Of a stretch of 64,000 nt of DNA, positions 27,222 through 35,475 are shown in pieces. The number at the start of each line of letters is the position of its first letter. Within the stretch, counting starts at the first letter, position 1. Source of the DNA: Candidatus Thermoflexus tengchongensis (GTDB lineage Bacteria > Chloroflexota > Anaerolineae > Thermoflexales > Thermoflexaceae). The position numbers and the translations under genes were made by a program. Location: the NCBI GenBank assembly GCA_016842085.1, contig JAEVEX010000044.1, positions 124,001 to 188,000 on the forward strand, read 5' to 3'. Under the pieces are notes generated by a model. The model was not told the origin of the DNA. It saw nothing but the letters and a program-made list of their open reading frames with translations, and did not search any database.

Positions 27222-27892
27222 GGCTTCTCCTCCGGGAGGATAGGCTCTTCAGGCAGGCGAACCCACCCGCGGCGGATCGCCAGGATCGCCGCCTGGGTCC
27301 GATCGCTCAAATCCAGTTTACGCAGGATCGCCGTCATGTGGTTCTTAACAGTCTGCTGGCTGATCCCCAACCGCTCGGCGATCGCCTTGTTGCTATATCC
27401 CAGGGCGACATATTGAAGGATCTCCCGCTCCCGCGGGGAGAGAACGGGGCCTTCGATTTCCTCCGTCACACCCACGATCTGCTGGGCCTCCGCAGCAGTC
27501 ATAACCCGCGAGCCCAGGATATAGCGTCCGGAAAGCACATGGCGGATGTTCTGCAGGAGGAGATCCGGAGGCGTATCTTTGGAGCAGTAACCGTTTGCGC
27601 CGATGCGGATGGCGTGGCGCATCTGCTCCTCGCTGTCATAAGCGGTCAGAACAAGGATGGCTCCCTCAAACCCCTGGGCTCGCGCCTGTCGGATCACGTC
27701 CAGACCGTTGAGGCCCGGCAAATGGACATCCATCAGCACCAGATGGGGACTCAATCTCAGGATCATATCCAGAGCGGTCTGTCCATCCGAGGCCTCGCCG
27801 ATCACCTGAAGGCCAGGCTCCAGCATCAGCGTATCCCGCACGCCCTTGCGAAACAGCGGATGGTCATCCACAATCAGCACCCGATATGTCAT
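27218..27892 (-). CDS. NarL/DegU-family response regulator
   Basis: The 224-residue protein has a receiver domain (LIVDDH start, phospho-acceptor Asp55 in LVLMDVHLPG, conserved Thr in VLTAYD, Lys in YCSKDTPP) and a C-terminal LuxR-type HTH (LSPREREILQYVALGYSNKA, then SQQTVKNHMTAILRKL). It is phosphorylated by the coupled kinase and then binds DNA as a dimer; targets are unknown. ATG 27892 has AAAGGAGG 7 nt upstream; the GTG at 27898 would touch that site. A 35-bp inverted repeat lies ~100 bp upstream and could be an autoregulatory site. Confidence 0.93.
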   Translation of the reverse strand: MTYRVLIVDDHPLFRKGVRDTLMLEPGLQVIGEASDGQTALDMILRLSPHLVLMDVHLPGLNGLDVIRQARAQGFEGAILVLTAYDSEEQMRHAIRIGANGYCSKDTPPDLLLQNIRHVLSGRYILGSRVMTAAEAQQIVGVTEEIEGPVLSPREREILQYVALGYSNKAIAERLGISQQTVKNHMTAILRKLDLSDRTQAAILAIRRGWVRLPEEPILPEEKP

Positions 27893-28229
27893 CGCCACGC
27901 CTCCTTTCGCTTCAGCCCGCCCAGGCCCATCCGGCCTGGTCTGGCATCCCCGGACACGCTGTGCGTTCCAAAATATTTAGAACCTCCTCCCTTCTCCCCA
28001 TAGCCGGAAGGGCCACATGGGGAGAAACACACTCTTAAGGGCCAGGCCGGCCCCAGAAGCTCCGGGGAGGAGATCGATGGGCTCACCTTCGATATTCTTC
28101 AATAAAACCGCAGATTCGACAAACCAGGATTTCCGCGGGGCGAGCGCACTTCTCCCGCCGTGTTATGATTACGAACGGTGAGACGCATGCCGGTGTTACT
28201 CCCCGAGACGGGAGTCACAGCGAAACGCC
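27893..28229. other. 337-bp divergent intergenic region between degU-like and yhfC-like genes
   Basis: No gene is supported. It contains the 27992-28026 inverted repeat, an AT-rich patch AAAATATTTAGAA at 27969-27981, and TATGAT at 28164-28169, a possible -10 for the plus-strand protease gene. No matching -35 hexamers were found. Confidence 0.5.
27992..28026. promoter_or_regulatory. 35-bp inverted repeat upstream of response regulator
   Basis: Arms TTCTCCCCAT and ATGGGGAGAA are perfect 10-bp complements around a 15-nt centre that itself contains GCC/GGC pairing. Its position in a divergent control region fits an operator or a hairpin in the leader. Confidence 0.4.
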
Positions 28230-29006
28230 ATGGACCTCCTGATTCGAACGAGCGCCGTGCTGGTGATCCTGTTTGGAGGGCCCGCCCTGGCTCTGTGGGC
28301 GCGGGCCCGATGGAGGCGGCCGGCGGCCTGGCTGGGGGTCGGTGCCCTGACGTTCACGGGGGCACAGGCCCTGCGATGGCCCCTGCTGGCCGGGCTGACC
28401 GTGCTGTTTCAGCGCGGATGGCTTCCCCCACCTTCTGACCCGCTCCTCCTGAATCTGGCGGTCCTCAGCGTTTCCGCCGGCCTCTTTGAGGAGACCGCTC
28501 GCTGGCTGGGAATGCGCTGGGCTCATCGCCGCCAGATGCGCGTCGGGGAGAGCCTGGAAGATACGGATATCCTGGTGCTGGGCCTCGCCCATGGTGGCAC
28601 GGAAGCCTTCTGGTTAGGGCTGCTGGGATGGATCCAGCTGATCGTCATGCGGCTGATGCAGGAAGGTGTGCTTCCGATCCCCTCCGGGGCGGAAGACACG
28701 GTCACGACCTACTGGGCGACGCCCGCCTGGATCCCATGGGTGGGCGTGCTGGAGCGAGGAATGGCCATCATCATCCATATCGGCCTTGCTTTCCTGATCG
28801 CGCGGGGGGTTCGCCGGCGACAACCTGCCTGGTGGTGTGCCGCCGTGCTCCTTCACGCGCTGGTGAATGGAACCGCCGGCTATGTCATGGCCCGCTGGGG
28901 GATGTGGGGGGCCGAAGGCGTTGTCACCCTCTCGGCGCTGGCAAGCGGGCTGATGATTCTACGGGCGAGGCACTTCTTCTCCGGCACGCCATCCCCCGTG
29001 CGATAA
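28230..29006 (+). CDS. YhfC-family intramembrane metalloprotease
   Basis: The 258-residue protein has seven or eight hydrophobic helices and the motifs of the YhfC (PF10086) group of CPBP-like glutamic peptidases/metalloproteases: SAGLFEETARWLGMR, GLAHGGTEAFWLG, ERGMAIIIHIGLAFL and LLHALVNG. Conserved Glu and His residues inside membrane helices are the expected active-site residues. Substrates of the family are largely unknown; CPBP relatives process prenylated proteins or immunity peptides. It stands alone, divergent from the two-component pair. Confidence 0.75.
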   Translation: MDLLIRTSAVLVILFGGPALALWARARWRRPAAWLGVGALTFTGAQALRWPLLAGLTVLFQRGWLPPPSDPLLLNLAVLSVSAGLFEETARWLGMRWAHRRQMRVGESLEDTDILVLGLAHGGTEAFWLGLLGWIQLIVMRLMQEGVLPIPSGAEDTVTTYWATPAWIPWVGVLERGMAIIIHIGLAFLIARGVRRRQPAWWCAAVLLHALVNGTAGYVMARWGMWGAEGVVTLSALASGLMILRARHFFSGTPSPVR

Positions 29007-29191
29007 TAACCGATGGTGCGAGGACGTGGTCCGGCGATGAATTTCAGATACCGATTGTCTGGATCACGGAGAGAGCGGATGGCCCTTCCTTCCCGCGGCC
29101 TATTGAGCGATGACAAGGGGAAAATCACCGGAGCGCCAGAGGACCTGCCATGCTCCCCTCGGGCCCTCAAATGTCTTTGGGAGTCGCCTGC

Positions 29192-30577
29192 ATGCGCTTC
29201 GACACACCCTCTCCCCTGTATGAGGCCATAGGACTGGTCCCGGGATCGGTGATCGCCTTCATCGGAGCAGGCGGAAAGACGACCGCGGCCTGGCGGCTGC
29301 TCCACGAGCTCGGGCAGCCCGGGGCTCCAGCGATATGGACGACAACGACGCATATCGTCGAGCCGATCCTTCCAGAGGGGACGGGGTTGCTGCTCACCGA
29401 GGACCCCATCCCCGGGATGCTCCGGCCCCTCCTCCAGCGGCTTCCTCGCTGGATCCTTGGCGCCCGGCGGGCCGAGGCGTTGCCGGAGCCTCCAGATGGA
29501 CCTTACCGGGCCCACCCGTGGAAACTGAAGGGGCTGCCGCCTGGACAACTGGACCGCCTGATCCCGAGGATGCCAGAGGCCTCGTGGCTGATCGAGGCGG
29601 ATGGCGCGCGCCGCATGCTCCTGAAATGGCCTGCTGCCCATGAGCCCGCCCTTCCCGAGGAGATCGACGCGGTGGCCGTGGTGGCCAGCCTGGAAGCTCT
29701 GGGACGCCCGATTGGCGCCGTGACGCACCGGGCCAGGCAGGCGATCGCTTACCTGGGGGGTGACCTGAACGACCCGGTCACTCCGGAATGGATCGCCGCG
29801 TTAATCCGCCACCCTCAGGGTGGGCAAAAAGGGATCCCGCCGGGGGCGCGCCGCCTCCTGCTGCTCACCCGGGAGCGAACCTGGGATCCTCAGGCTTTCG
29901 AAGCGGTGTGCGCGGCGCTGGGCGATTCCCCCTTCGAACACATCGTGGCCCTGGTGGGCGGCGAGCCGATGGCCCGTGTGGATTCCCCGCGGGCTCCAGT
30001 GGCAGGAATCGTGCTGGCCGCCGGCGAGGGACGACGGTTCGGTGGGCCCAAGGCCCTGGCCGACTGGCACGGCCGCCCGCTGGTACGCCATGTGGTCGCG
30101 CTGGCCCAGCGAGCCGGTCTGGACCCGGTGATCGTGGTGGTGGGGGCCCAGGCGGGCCAGGTGCGGAAGGCGCTGATCGGGATGCCCGTGCGCGTGGTGG
30201 AAAACCCCGCCTGGCCGGAGGGGATGAGTCGCTCCATCCAGGCCGGCCTGCAGGCCCTTCCCCCTGAGGTGGAAGCGTTTGTGCTCCTTCAGGTAGACCA
30301 GCCTGTGGTGCGCCCGCGCTGGCTGCGCCAGCTGATCGAGGTCCACCGGGCGACCGCTCAGCCGATGGTCATCGGCACGGTGGATGGAGATCCGCGTCCG
30401 CCCGCGCTGTTCGCCCGACCGCTGTTCCCCGCGCTGCTAAGGCTCCAGGGGGATCAGGGCGGACGCCCGCTGATCCAGGCCTTTCCGGAAGCCATCGCAC
30501 GGATCCCGGTGCCGGATCCGACGTGGGTGATGGATTTTGACACCCCGGAGGACTATCAGCGGCTATCCGAGCAGTGA
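29192..30577 (+). CDS. Fusion of YqeC-like domain and MocA-like molybdenum-cofactor cytidylyltransferase
   Basis: The 461-residue protein joins two known families. Residues 1-~245 match YqeC (selenium-dependent hydroxylase maturation): P-loop IGAGGKTT, TTTTHI, IEADGARRMLLKWPAAHEP. Residues ~267-461 match MobA/MocA nucleotidyltransferases: AGIVLAAGEGRRFGGPKAL, PVIVVVGAQAG, VENPAWPEGMSRSIQAGLQA, LLQVDQPVV and the final WVMDFDTPEDYQ. MocA makes molybdopterin cytosine dinucleotide for xanthine-dehydrogenase-type enzymes, so the fusion is probably a maturation factor of such an enzyme. ATG 29192 has GGGAG 8 nt upstream. No molybdenum enzyme is in the window. The stop overlaps a GTG that could start the next gene. 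Confidence 0.87.
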   Translation: MRFDTPSPLYEAIGLVPGSVIAFIGAGGKTTAAWRLLHELGQPGAPAIWTTTTHIVEPILPEGTGLLLTEDPIPGMLRPLLQRLPRWILGARRAEALPEPPDGPYRAHPWKLKGLPPGQLDRLIPRMPEASWLIEADGARRMLLKWPAAHEPALPEEIDAVAVVASLEALGRPIGAVTHRARQAIAYLGGDLNDPVTPEWIAALIRHPQGGQKGIPPGARRLLLLTRERTWDPQAFEAVCAALGDSPFEHIVALVGGEPMARVDSPRAPVAGIVLAAGEGRRFGGPKALADWHGRPLVRHVVALAQRAGLDPVIVVVGAQAGQVRKALIGMPVRVVENPAWPEGMSRSIQAGLQALPPEVEAFVLLQVDQPVVRPRWLRQLIEVHRATAQPMVIGTVDGDPRPPALFARPLFPALLRLQGDQGGRPLIQAFPEAIARIPVPDPTWVMDFDTPEDYQRLSEQ

Positions 30578-30633
30578 AAGCTCGCATCCCATCGCCTGCA
30601 TCTGGAAAGCCGCTTCATTTGGAGCGATCATCC

Positions 30634-31470
30634 ATGGAAGAACTTCGCCGCCTTCGCCATCTGATCATCGATATGGACGGCGTGCTGTGGCGGGGGAAGC
30701 GGCCGATGGAAGGCCTCACGGATTTCTTCGCTTTCCTGCGGCGCCATGAGATCCGCTTTGTCCTGGCCACGAACAACGCCAGCCGCTCCCGGATGGATTA
30801 CGTGGAGCAGCTCGCGCGATTCGGGGTGACCGTGCGCCCCGAGGAGGTGTTGCCTTCCTGCGATGCCACAGCTTTCTACCTTCAGCAGATCGCCCCCGCC
30901 GGCGCCCGGGTGCTGGTGGTGGGGGAACAGGCTCTGCGTGTCGCCCTGATCGAAGCCGGCTTTCAGGTGATCGATGAGGAGGATGTGGATTTCGTCGTGG
31001 TTGGCCTGGATTGGGGCCTCACTTACGCCAAGCTGGCCCGGGCCGCCCGCGCGATCTGGAAGGGCGCCCGCTTCATCGGGACCAATCCGGATCCGGTATG
31101 GCCGGGAGAAGACGGCCTGTATCCGGGCAATGGAGCGACCCTGGCCTTCCTGGAACGGGCCACCGGGGTCTCTCCGATTGTGGTCGGCAAGCCGGAACCG
31201 CTGATGTTCCAGATCGCGATGCAACGGATGGGCGCTGTTCCCGAGACCACGGCGGTGATCGGCGATCAGCTGCCCACCGATATCCTGGGTGGGAAGCGGG
31301 CCGGCCTCTTCACCATTCTCGTGCTCTCCGGGGCCACCACCCCATCGATGCTGGCCGAAAGCCCGGTGCAGCCTGACCTGGTCTTCGCCGATATCCGGGC
31401 GCTCACAACAGCCTGGGAAGCGACGCTCGCCGCGCCCGGTTCAAGGGGATGCCATCAAAGCCCTGGGTGA
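30634..31470 (+). CDS. HAD-superfamily IIA hydrolase (NagD/phosphoglycolate-phosphatase type)
   Basis: The ~278-residue protein has HAD motif 1 LIIDMDGVLWRG, motif 2 FVLATNNASRSR, a type IIA cap (DFVVVGLDWGLTYAKLARAA, FIGTNPDPVWP), motif 3 Lys in VVGKPEPLMF, and motif 4 VIGDQLPTDILGGKRAG. Class IIA enzymes dephosphorylate small sugar phosphates or nucleotides such as p-nitrophenyl phosphate or phosphoglycolate; the substrate is not clear. ATG 30634 has TGGAG 9 nt upstream; an upstream GTG at 30574 overlapping the YqeC-MocA stop is an alternative. It is co-transcribed with the fusion gene. Confidence 0.88.
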   Translation: MEELRRLRHLIIDMDGVLWRGKRPMEGLTDFFAFLRRHEIRFVLATNNASRSRMDYVEQLARFGVTVRPEEVLPSCDATAFYLQQIAPAGARVLVVGEQALRVALIEAGFQVIDEEDVDFVVVGLDWGLTYAKLARAARAIWKGARFIGTNPDPVWPGEDGLYPGNGATLAFLERATGVSPIVVGKPEPLMFQIAMQRMGAVPETTAVIGDQLPTDILGGKRAGLFTILVLSGATTPSMLAESPVQPDLVFADIRALTTAWEATLAAPGSRGCHQSPG

Positions 31471-31661
31471 TCGCATCGATCGGCCCGGACACCGACCGTT
31501 GTTACCCGCCGTGGTATTACCCCATGGCCTTTAGGATGTCAGAAGATAAAGCTCCAGCATTCTCCCATGGGCGACGGGAAAAGGAAAAGCAGGAAAAGCG
31601 GGGGATCCAGATTTACCATCGGGGACTTTCACCATGAATGAGATCCAGCCCCAAACAGCGC

Positions 31662-31925
31662 CTACCGGAGTGGGCGAAAGCGCACCTTGTTGGACTCCAG
31701 GACAACGGCGAAGACAATCTCTTCCTGGGCCAGATAGTCCGCAGCGAAGGCAACCGCTGCGTATATGTCCTCGGGGGTGAGGTGTGGATGATCAGCGAGA
31801 ATCTCCTCGATGGTCATCCCGCCGGCCAGCTTCCGAAGGATATGTTCCACCGTAATACGGGTGCCTTTGATGACCGGCTTCCCAAACATGATTGCCGGAT
31901 TCATCTCTATACGATTATGAATCAT
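31662..31925 (-). CDS. DUF433 family protein, possible orphan antitoxin
   Basis: The 87-residue protein matches DUF433: an early MNPAIMFGKPVIKGTRITVEH segment with the family's conserved G-KP-I-GTRI core, then ADHPHLTPEDIYAAVAFAADYL, which resembles a winged helix or HTH dimerisation region. DUF433 proteins are often encoded with DUF5615 PIN-like toxins and are regarded as antitoxins. No DUF5615 or other toxin gene is adjacent, so this is an orphan. GGAGGTGG lies 5 nt before the ATG, and a promoter at 31965-31992 overlaps a 12-bp palindrome. Confidence 0.8.
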   Translation of the reverse strand: MIHNRIEMNPAIMFGKPVIKGTRITVEHILRKLAGGMTIEEILADHPHLTPEDIYAAVAFAADYLAQEEIVFAVVLESNKVRFRPLR

Positions 31926-31964
31926 TCATCCACCTCCCCATCGCATGATACGTTGGGTCACACT

Positions 31965-31992
31965 ATCTTAAGATATTTTATTTCTTTCCCAA
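31965..31992 (-). promoter_or_regulatory. DUF433 promoter with overlapping palindromic operator candidate
   Basis: Minus-strand TTGGGA (31992-31987), a 16-bp spacer and TAAGAT (31970-31965) stand 40 bp before the DUF433 start. The perfect palindrome TATCTTAAGATA (31964-31975) covers the -10, as expected of a self-repressing antitoxin-like gene. Confidence 0.45.
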
Positions 31993-32223
31993 GCGCTCAG
32001 GCAAGTTGCTCATGTCGGGAAACGGTTTCTCAAGCCCCCGTAACCATAAGGGGTTTCGGATCATCCCTCTGGGAGGAGATGCACAGGGTGACGACTCGCG
32101 ATCCAGGGATGATGGAAGTGAAAGGAGTGGGAAAAGACCGGGTGGTAGACCCGGGTTTACCATCGAGGGCATCCGCCGTGGGGCGGAGAGGACTCTGGAG
32201 AGAGAATGGGTCCGTCTTGCAGG

Positions 32224-32229
32224 TATAAT
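32224..32229 (+). promoter_or_regulatory. TATAAT -10 box of beta-mannosidase gene
   Basis: A consensus TATAAT 50 bp upstream of the ATG at 32279; no recognisable -35 hexamer at the expected distance. Confidence 0.4.
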
Positions 32230-32278
32230 TCCGGGGACGAATGCCCCAGCGGATCACGCCGGAACATGCCCGCCAACC

Positions 32279-34828
32279 ATGCATCGACAGATCCTTTCTG
32301 AAACCTGGTGGTTTCGTCCAGTAGGGGCAGCGGAGTGGCTGCCGGGGCGGGTGCCCGGCAGTGTCCATCTGGATCTGCTCTCCCTGGGCCGGATTCCGGA
32401 TCCCTTCCTGGGAGATCGCCTCTCCCGCGTCGCCTGGGTCGCCGAGACCGATTGGGAATACCGGTGCGACTTCCAGCCCGATGCCGCTCTGGCCCGGACA
32501 GAGCGGGTGGAGCTGGTTTGCGCGGGCCTGGACACCCTGGCCGAGGTCTTCCTGAACGGGGAACGCCTGGGTGAGACCCGCAATATGTTCCGCTCGTATC
32601 GCTGGGAGGTCGGGGCGCTTCTCCGGCCCGGCGTGAACACGCTGATGATCCGCCTGCGCTCGCCCCTCGCCTTCGTCCGCACGCAGCATCGCCGTCGTCC
32701 GCTCCCCGGCTTCGGGCATCGTGGGATCGCCCACCTGCGCAAAGCACCCGCCCATTTCGGGTGGGATTGGGGACCGGAGCTCCCTACCCTGGGGATCTGG
32801 CAGGCGGTCGCCCTGGAGGGTTTTTCCGTCGCCCGCATCGAGGACCTGCACATCCGTCAGCATCACGCCGGCGGACGCGTGAGCCTGATCCTGCGAGCCC
32901 GCGTGGATCGATGGCAGGAGCTCCCCCTCTCGCTCCGGATCGCCCTGGTGGACCCGGAGGGCGACGTGGCCCGCTGGGAGTTCCCTTTGCGAGAAGAGGA
33001 GCTCACCATCGAAATCCCCATCGAGCGCCCTTGCCTGTGGTGGCCCAGCGGGCTGGGAGCGCAGCCGCTCTATCGGCTGGAAGCCGGGTTGTGGGCCGGG
33101 GATCGCCTCCTGGATCTCCGGCGCGAGATCCTCGGGCTGCGCACCCTCACGCTTCACCGGGAGCGGGACCACTGGGGAGAGTCCTTTGTCTTCGTAATTA
33201 ACGACATCCCCATCTGGGCCAAAGGGGCCAACCTCGTCCCCCCGGACGCCCGGAGCCCATGGGTGGAAGAGGAAACGCTGGTCCATCTGGTCCGAAGCGC
33301 CGCCGCGGCCGGGATGAACATGCTGCGGGTCTGGGGCGGCGGGGGCTATGGGGATGAGCGGTTTTATGCGCTGTGCGATCGCTACGGGATCCTGGTCTGG
33401 CAGGACTTCCCCTTCGCCTGCATGCTCTATCCGCTGGATGAGCCGGGGTTCCTGGAGGAGGCCCAGGCGGAGGTTCGGGAGAACGTCCGGCGCCTGCGGC
33501 ATCACCCTTCCCTGGCCCTCTGGTGCGGCAACAATGAGATCGAGATGCTCTGGCCTCTCTGGCGGTGGCAATGGAAAGGACGTCCCAGGGCATTGGCTCA
33601 CCTTTCCACTGTTCATGAGCGCTTCTTCTACGAGCTGCTTCCCGAATGGGTGCGCGCGGAGGATCCCGACCGTCCCTACTGGCCGGGCTCTCCGTCCTCC
33701 GGGATTTTCCGCCGGGGGACGAACGAGGATCGTCGCGGAGATGTCCATCTCTGGGATGTCTGGCATGGGTGGGCCCCGACGGGAGCTTATCAGAGGCGCA
33801 TCCCCCGCTTCATCAGCGAGTTCGGCCTTCAATCTCTCCCCCCGCCCCGCACGCTGATCGCGTTCGGCCCGCCGGGCGAATGGGACTTGAAGCGGCCGGC
33901 CCTGCGTCGCCGACAGCGTTCCCCCGGCGGCAACGAGCGGCTGCTCTACTACCTGATGGAGCGCTTTCGGATCCCAGGGGATTTCAGGGATCTGGCCTGG
34001 CTGACCCAGGTGGCCCAGGCGGAAGCGATCGGGCAGGCGGTGGAACACTGGCGCCGTCATCGGGAGCGGTGCGGCGGCGTCCTCTACTGGCAGCTCAACG
34101 ACGCCTGGCCCGCCATTTCATGGTCCGGCATGGACGTTTACGGCCGCTGGAAGGCTCTGCATTACGCCGCCCGCCGTTTCTTCGCTCCTGTCGCCCTTTC
34201 CCTCGATGTCCAGGGCACCCGGGTGAAGCTCTTCCTCCTCAACGACACCGTCCAGCCCTGGCGGGGTCAGATTCGCTGGTCCCTGGAGACTTTCTTCGGG
34301 GAGGTTCTCCATGCTGGGGAAGAGGCAGTGGAGGCACCACCCCTGCGGGTCACTTCAGTGGGGACCGTGGAGGCAGGCCCTTTCCTCCGCCGGTATGGAC
34401 GGGCGCTGGCCTTCGTAGCGGAGATGTGGGAAGATACCCGGCTGCGAGCGCTCCGGGTGGCCCTGTTCGCGCCGGAGAAGGATCTCGCCTTTCCAGATCC
34501 TGGCCTCACGGTCGAGGTGCTCGATCGCGGGGGCGAACTGGAGATCCTCCTGCAGGCCCGGGCCCTGGCGCGCTTCGTTACCCTGGAGCTGCCTGGCGCG
34601 GATATCATCTTCAGCGACAATTTCTTCGATCTTCCCGCCGGGCGCACCGTCTCCATCCAGGCTCCCATCCCTCCTGGCTGGACCCCCGGGATTTGCCGCC
34701 GGGCGCTGCGCGTGCGCACCCTGGCGGATCTTTCCCAAAGCCCGCTATGGAGGGATCGCTGGCTTCACCTCCGGAGGCGGCTCTCCCCGCGCGCCCTCCT
34801 GGAACGGATCCTCTATCTTTTTCTGTGA
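32279..34828 (+). CDS. Glycoside hydrolase family 2 beta-mannosidase
   Basis: The enzyme releases beta-linked mannose from the non-reducing end of manno-oligosaccharides. The 849-residue protein has the GH2 beta-mannosidase layout: sugar-binding jelly roll (WEYRCDF, FLNGERLGETRNMFRSYRW), HFGWDWGPELPTLGIW, immunoglobulin-like domain, and a TIM barrel beginning FVINDIPIWAKGANLVPPD. The acid/base Glu is in LWCGNNEIEM and the nucleophile Glu in FISEFGLQS. ATG 32279 begins the homologous part; a longer in-frame start at 32006 would add unrelated sequence across the promoter. No signal peptide is seen, so it probably acts inside the cell on imported oligosaccharides. No transporter gene is adjacent. 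Confidence 0.9.
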   Translation: MHRQILSETWWFRPVGAAEWLPGRVPGSVHLDLLSLGRIPDPFLGDRLSRVAWVAETDWEYRCDFQPDAALARTERVELVCAGLDTLAEVFLNGERLGETRNMFRSYRWEVGALLRPGVNTLMIRLRSPLAFVRTQHRRRPLPGFGHRGIAHLRKAPAHFGWDWGPELPTLGIWQAVALEGFSVARIEDLHIRQHHAGGRVSLILRARVDRWQELPLSLRIALVDPEGDVARWEFPLREEELTIEIPIERPCLWWPSGLGAQPLYRLEAGLWAGDRLLDLRREILGLRTLTLHRERDHWGESFVFVINDIPIWAKGANLVPPDARSPWVEEETLVHLVRSAAAAGMNMLRVWGGGGYGDERFYALCDRYGILVWQDFPFACMLYPLDEPGFLEEAQAEVRENVRRLRHHPSLALWCGNNEIEMLWPLWRWQWKGRPRALAHLSTVHERFFYELLPEWVRAEDPDRPYWPGSPSSGIFRRGTNEDRRGDVHLWDVWHGWAPTGAYQRRIPRFISEFGLQSLPPPRTLIAFGPPGEWDLKRPALRRRQRSPGGNERLLYYLMERFRIPGDFRDLAWLTQVAQAEAIGQAVEHWRRHRERCGGVLYWQLNDAWPAISWSGMDVYGRWKALHYAARRFFAPVALSLDVQGTRVKLFLLNDTVQPWRGQIRWSLETFFGEVLHAGEEAVEAPPLRVTSVGTVEAGPFLRRYGRALAFVAEMWEDTRLRALRVALFAPEKDLAFPDPGLTVEVLDRGGELEILLQARALARFVTLELPGADIIFSDNFFDLPAGRTVSIQAPIPPGWTPGICRRALRVRTLADLSQSPLWRDRWLHLRRRLSPRALLERILYLFL

Positions 34829-34908
34829 CGATCTATCCAGGCCGTCCAGCGGGAACGCAGACAGATGCCTCTTCACGGAGGCGCTGCCTGCGGATCGCAG
34901 ATGGGGAC

Positions 34909-35475
34909 CTACGCGAAGATCGATCCCAGCTCCAGCACGAAGCCCGGGAGCTCCGGGTCCAGGGCGATCTCCTCCACCCCCTCATACCGCTCCACCCGGC
35001 CCCCCGGCCGATACACCTCCACCGCCCGCGCATAGGGATCGATCAGCACCCCCAGCCGCGCCCCGTTCGCCAGATACACCCCCATCTTCTCCCGCAGCTC
35101 CCCCACCCCCTGGGAGGCCGACCGCACCTCAAACACCACCTCCGGGCAGAACGGCCCGAAGCCCTCGCGCTCCTCCGGGCTCAGCGCCTCCCACCGCTCC
35201 CGGGATACCCACGAGGCATCCGGAGAAAACAGCGAGCCATCCGGAAGCCGAAAACCCGTCGAAGAATCAAACACCACCCCCAGTCGGGTTCGGCGATTCC
35301 ACTCCCGAAGCTGCCCGAAAACCTCCCCGCTGCGCCGTCCGCTTTCCAGGCCTGTGGGGGTCACGATCAGCCTCCCGTCGGCGGTGCGCTCGAACTGATA
35401 GCCCGGGTTCCGCTCCGAGAGCTCCCGCAGCTCCTCATCCGTCACCCGATGCAGCAGGTCCAGCCGGATCCCCAT
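34909..35475 (-). CDS. Uma2-family (DUF820) putative endonuclease, downstream copy
   Basis: The 188-residue protein is a Uma2/DUF820 protein with a PD-(D/E)xK nuclease fold: Asp in FSPDASWVS, then PEVVFEVRSAS followed by ELREKMGVYLANGARLGVLID, which supplies the Glu and Lys, and VEVYRPGG. The role of Uma2 proteins is not known; they are numerous in cyanobacteria and Chloroflexota. It equals the neighbour at 35486-36052 apart from the last four residues (SIFA against PVFA). ATG 35475 has GGAGGTGGGGG directly upstream, and the upstream copy ends 10 bp before, so the two are co-transcribed. Confidence 0.85.
   Translation of the reverse strand: MGIRLDLLHRVTDEELRELSERNPGYQFERTADGRLIVTPTGLESGRRSGEVFGQLREWNRRTRLGVVFDSSTGFRLPDGSLFSPDASWVSRERWEALSPEEREGFGPFCPEVVFEVRSASQGVGELREKMGVYLANGARLGVLIDPYARAVEVYRPGGRVERYEGVEEIALDPELPGFVLELGSIFA

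Larger units (their letters stand above)
31926..32278. other. 353-bp intergenic region between divergent DUF433 and beta-mannosidase genes
   Basis: No gene is supported. The left part is AT-rich and holds the DUF433 promoter and the palindrome TATCTTAAGATA (31964-31975). The right part is GC-rich and holds a TATAAT 50 bp before the mannosidase ATG. Confidence 0.6.

Noticed and set aside
32006-32278. Upstream extension of the beta-mannosidase to 32006
   Set aside because: It crosses the TATAAT box and has no similarity to the family; ATG 32279 begins the conserved domain.
32030-34060. 676-codon minus frame opposite the beta-mannosidase, and the 831-codon plus frame 33646-36141
   Set aside because: Low-complexity Pro/Arg/Gly composition, no family match, and overlap with genes that carry catalytic motifs.
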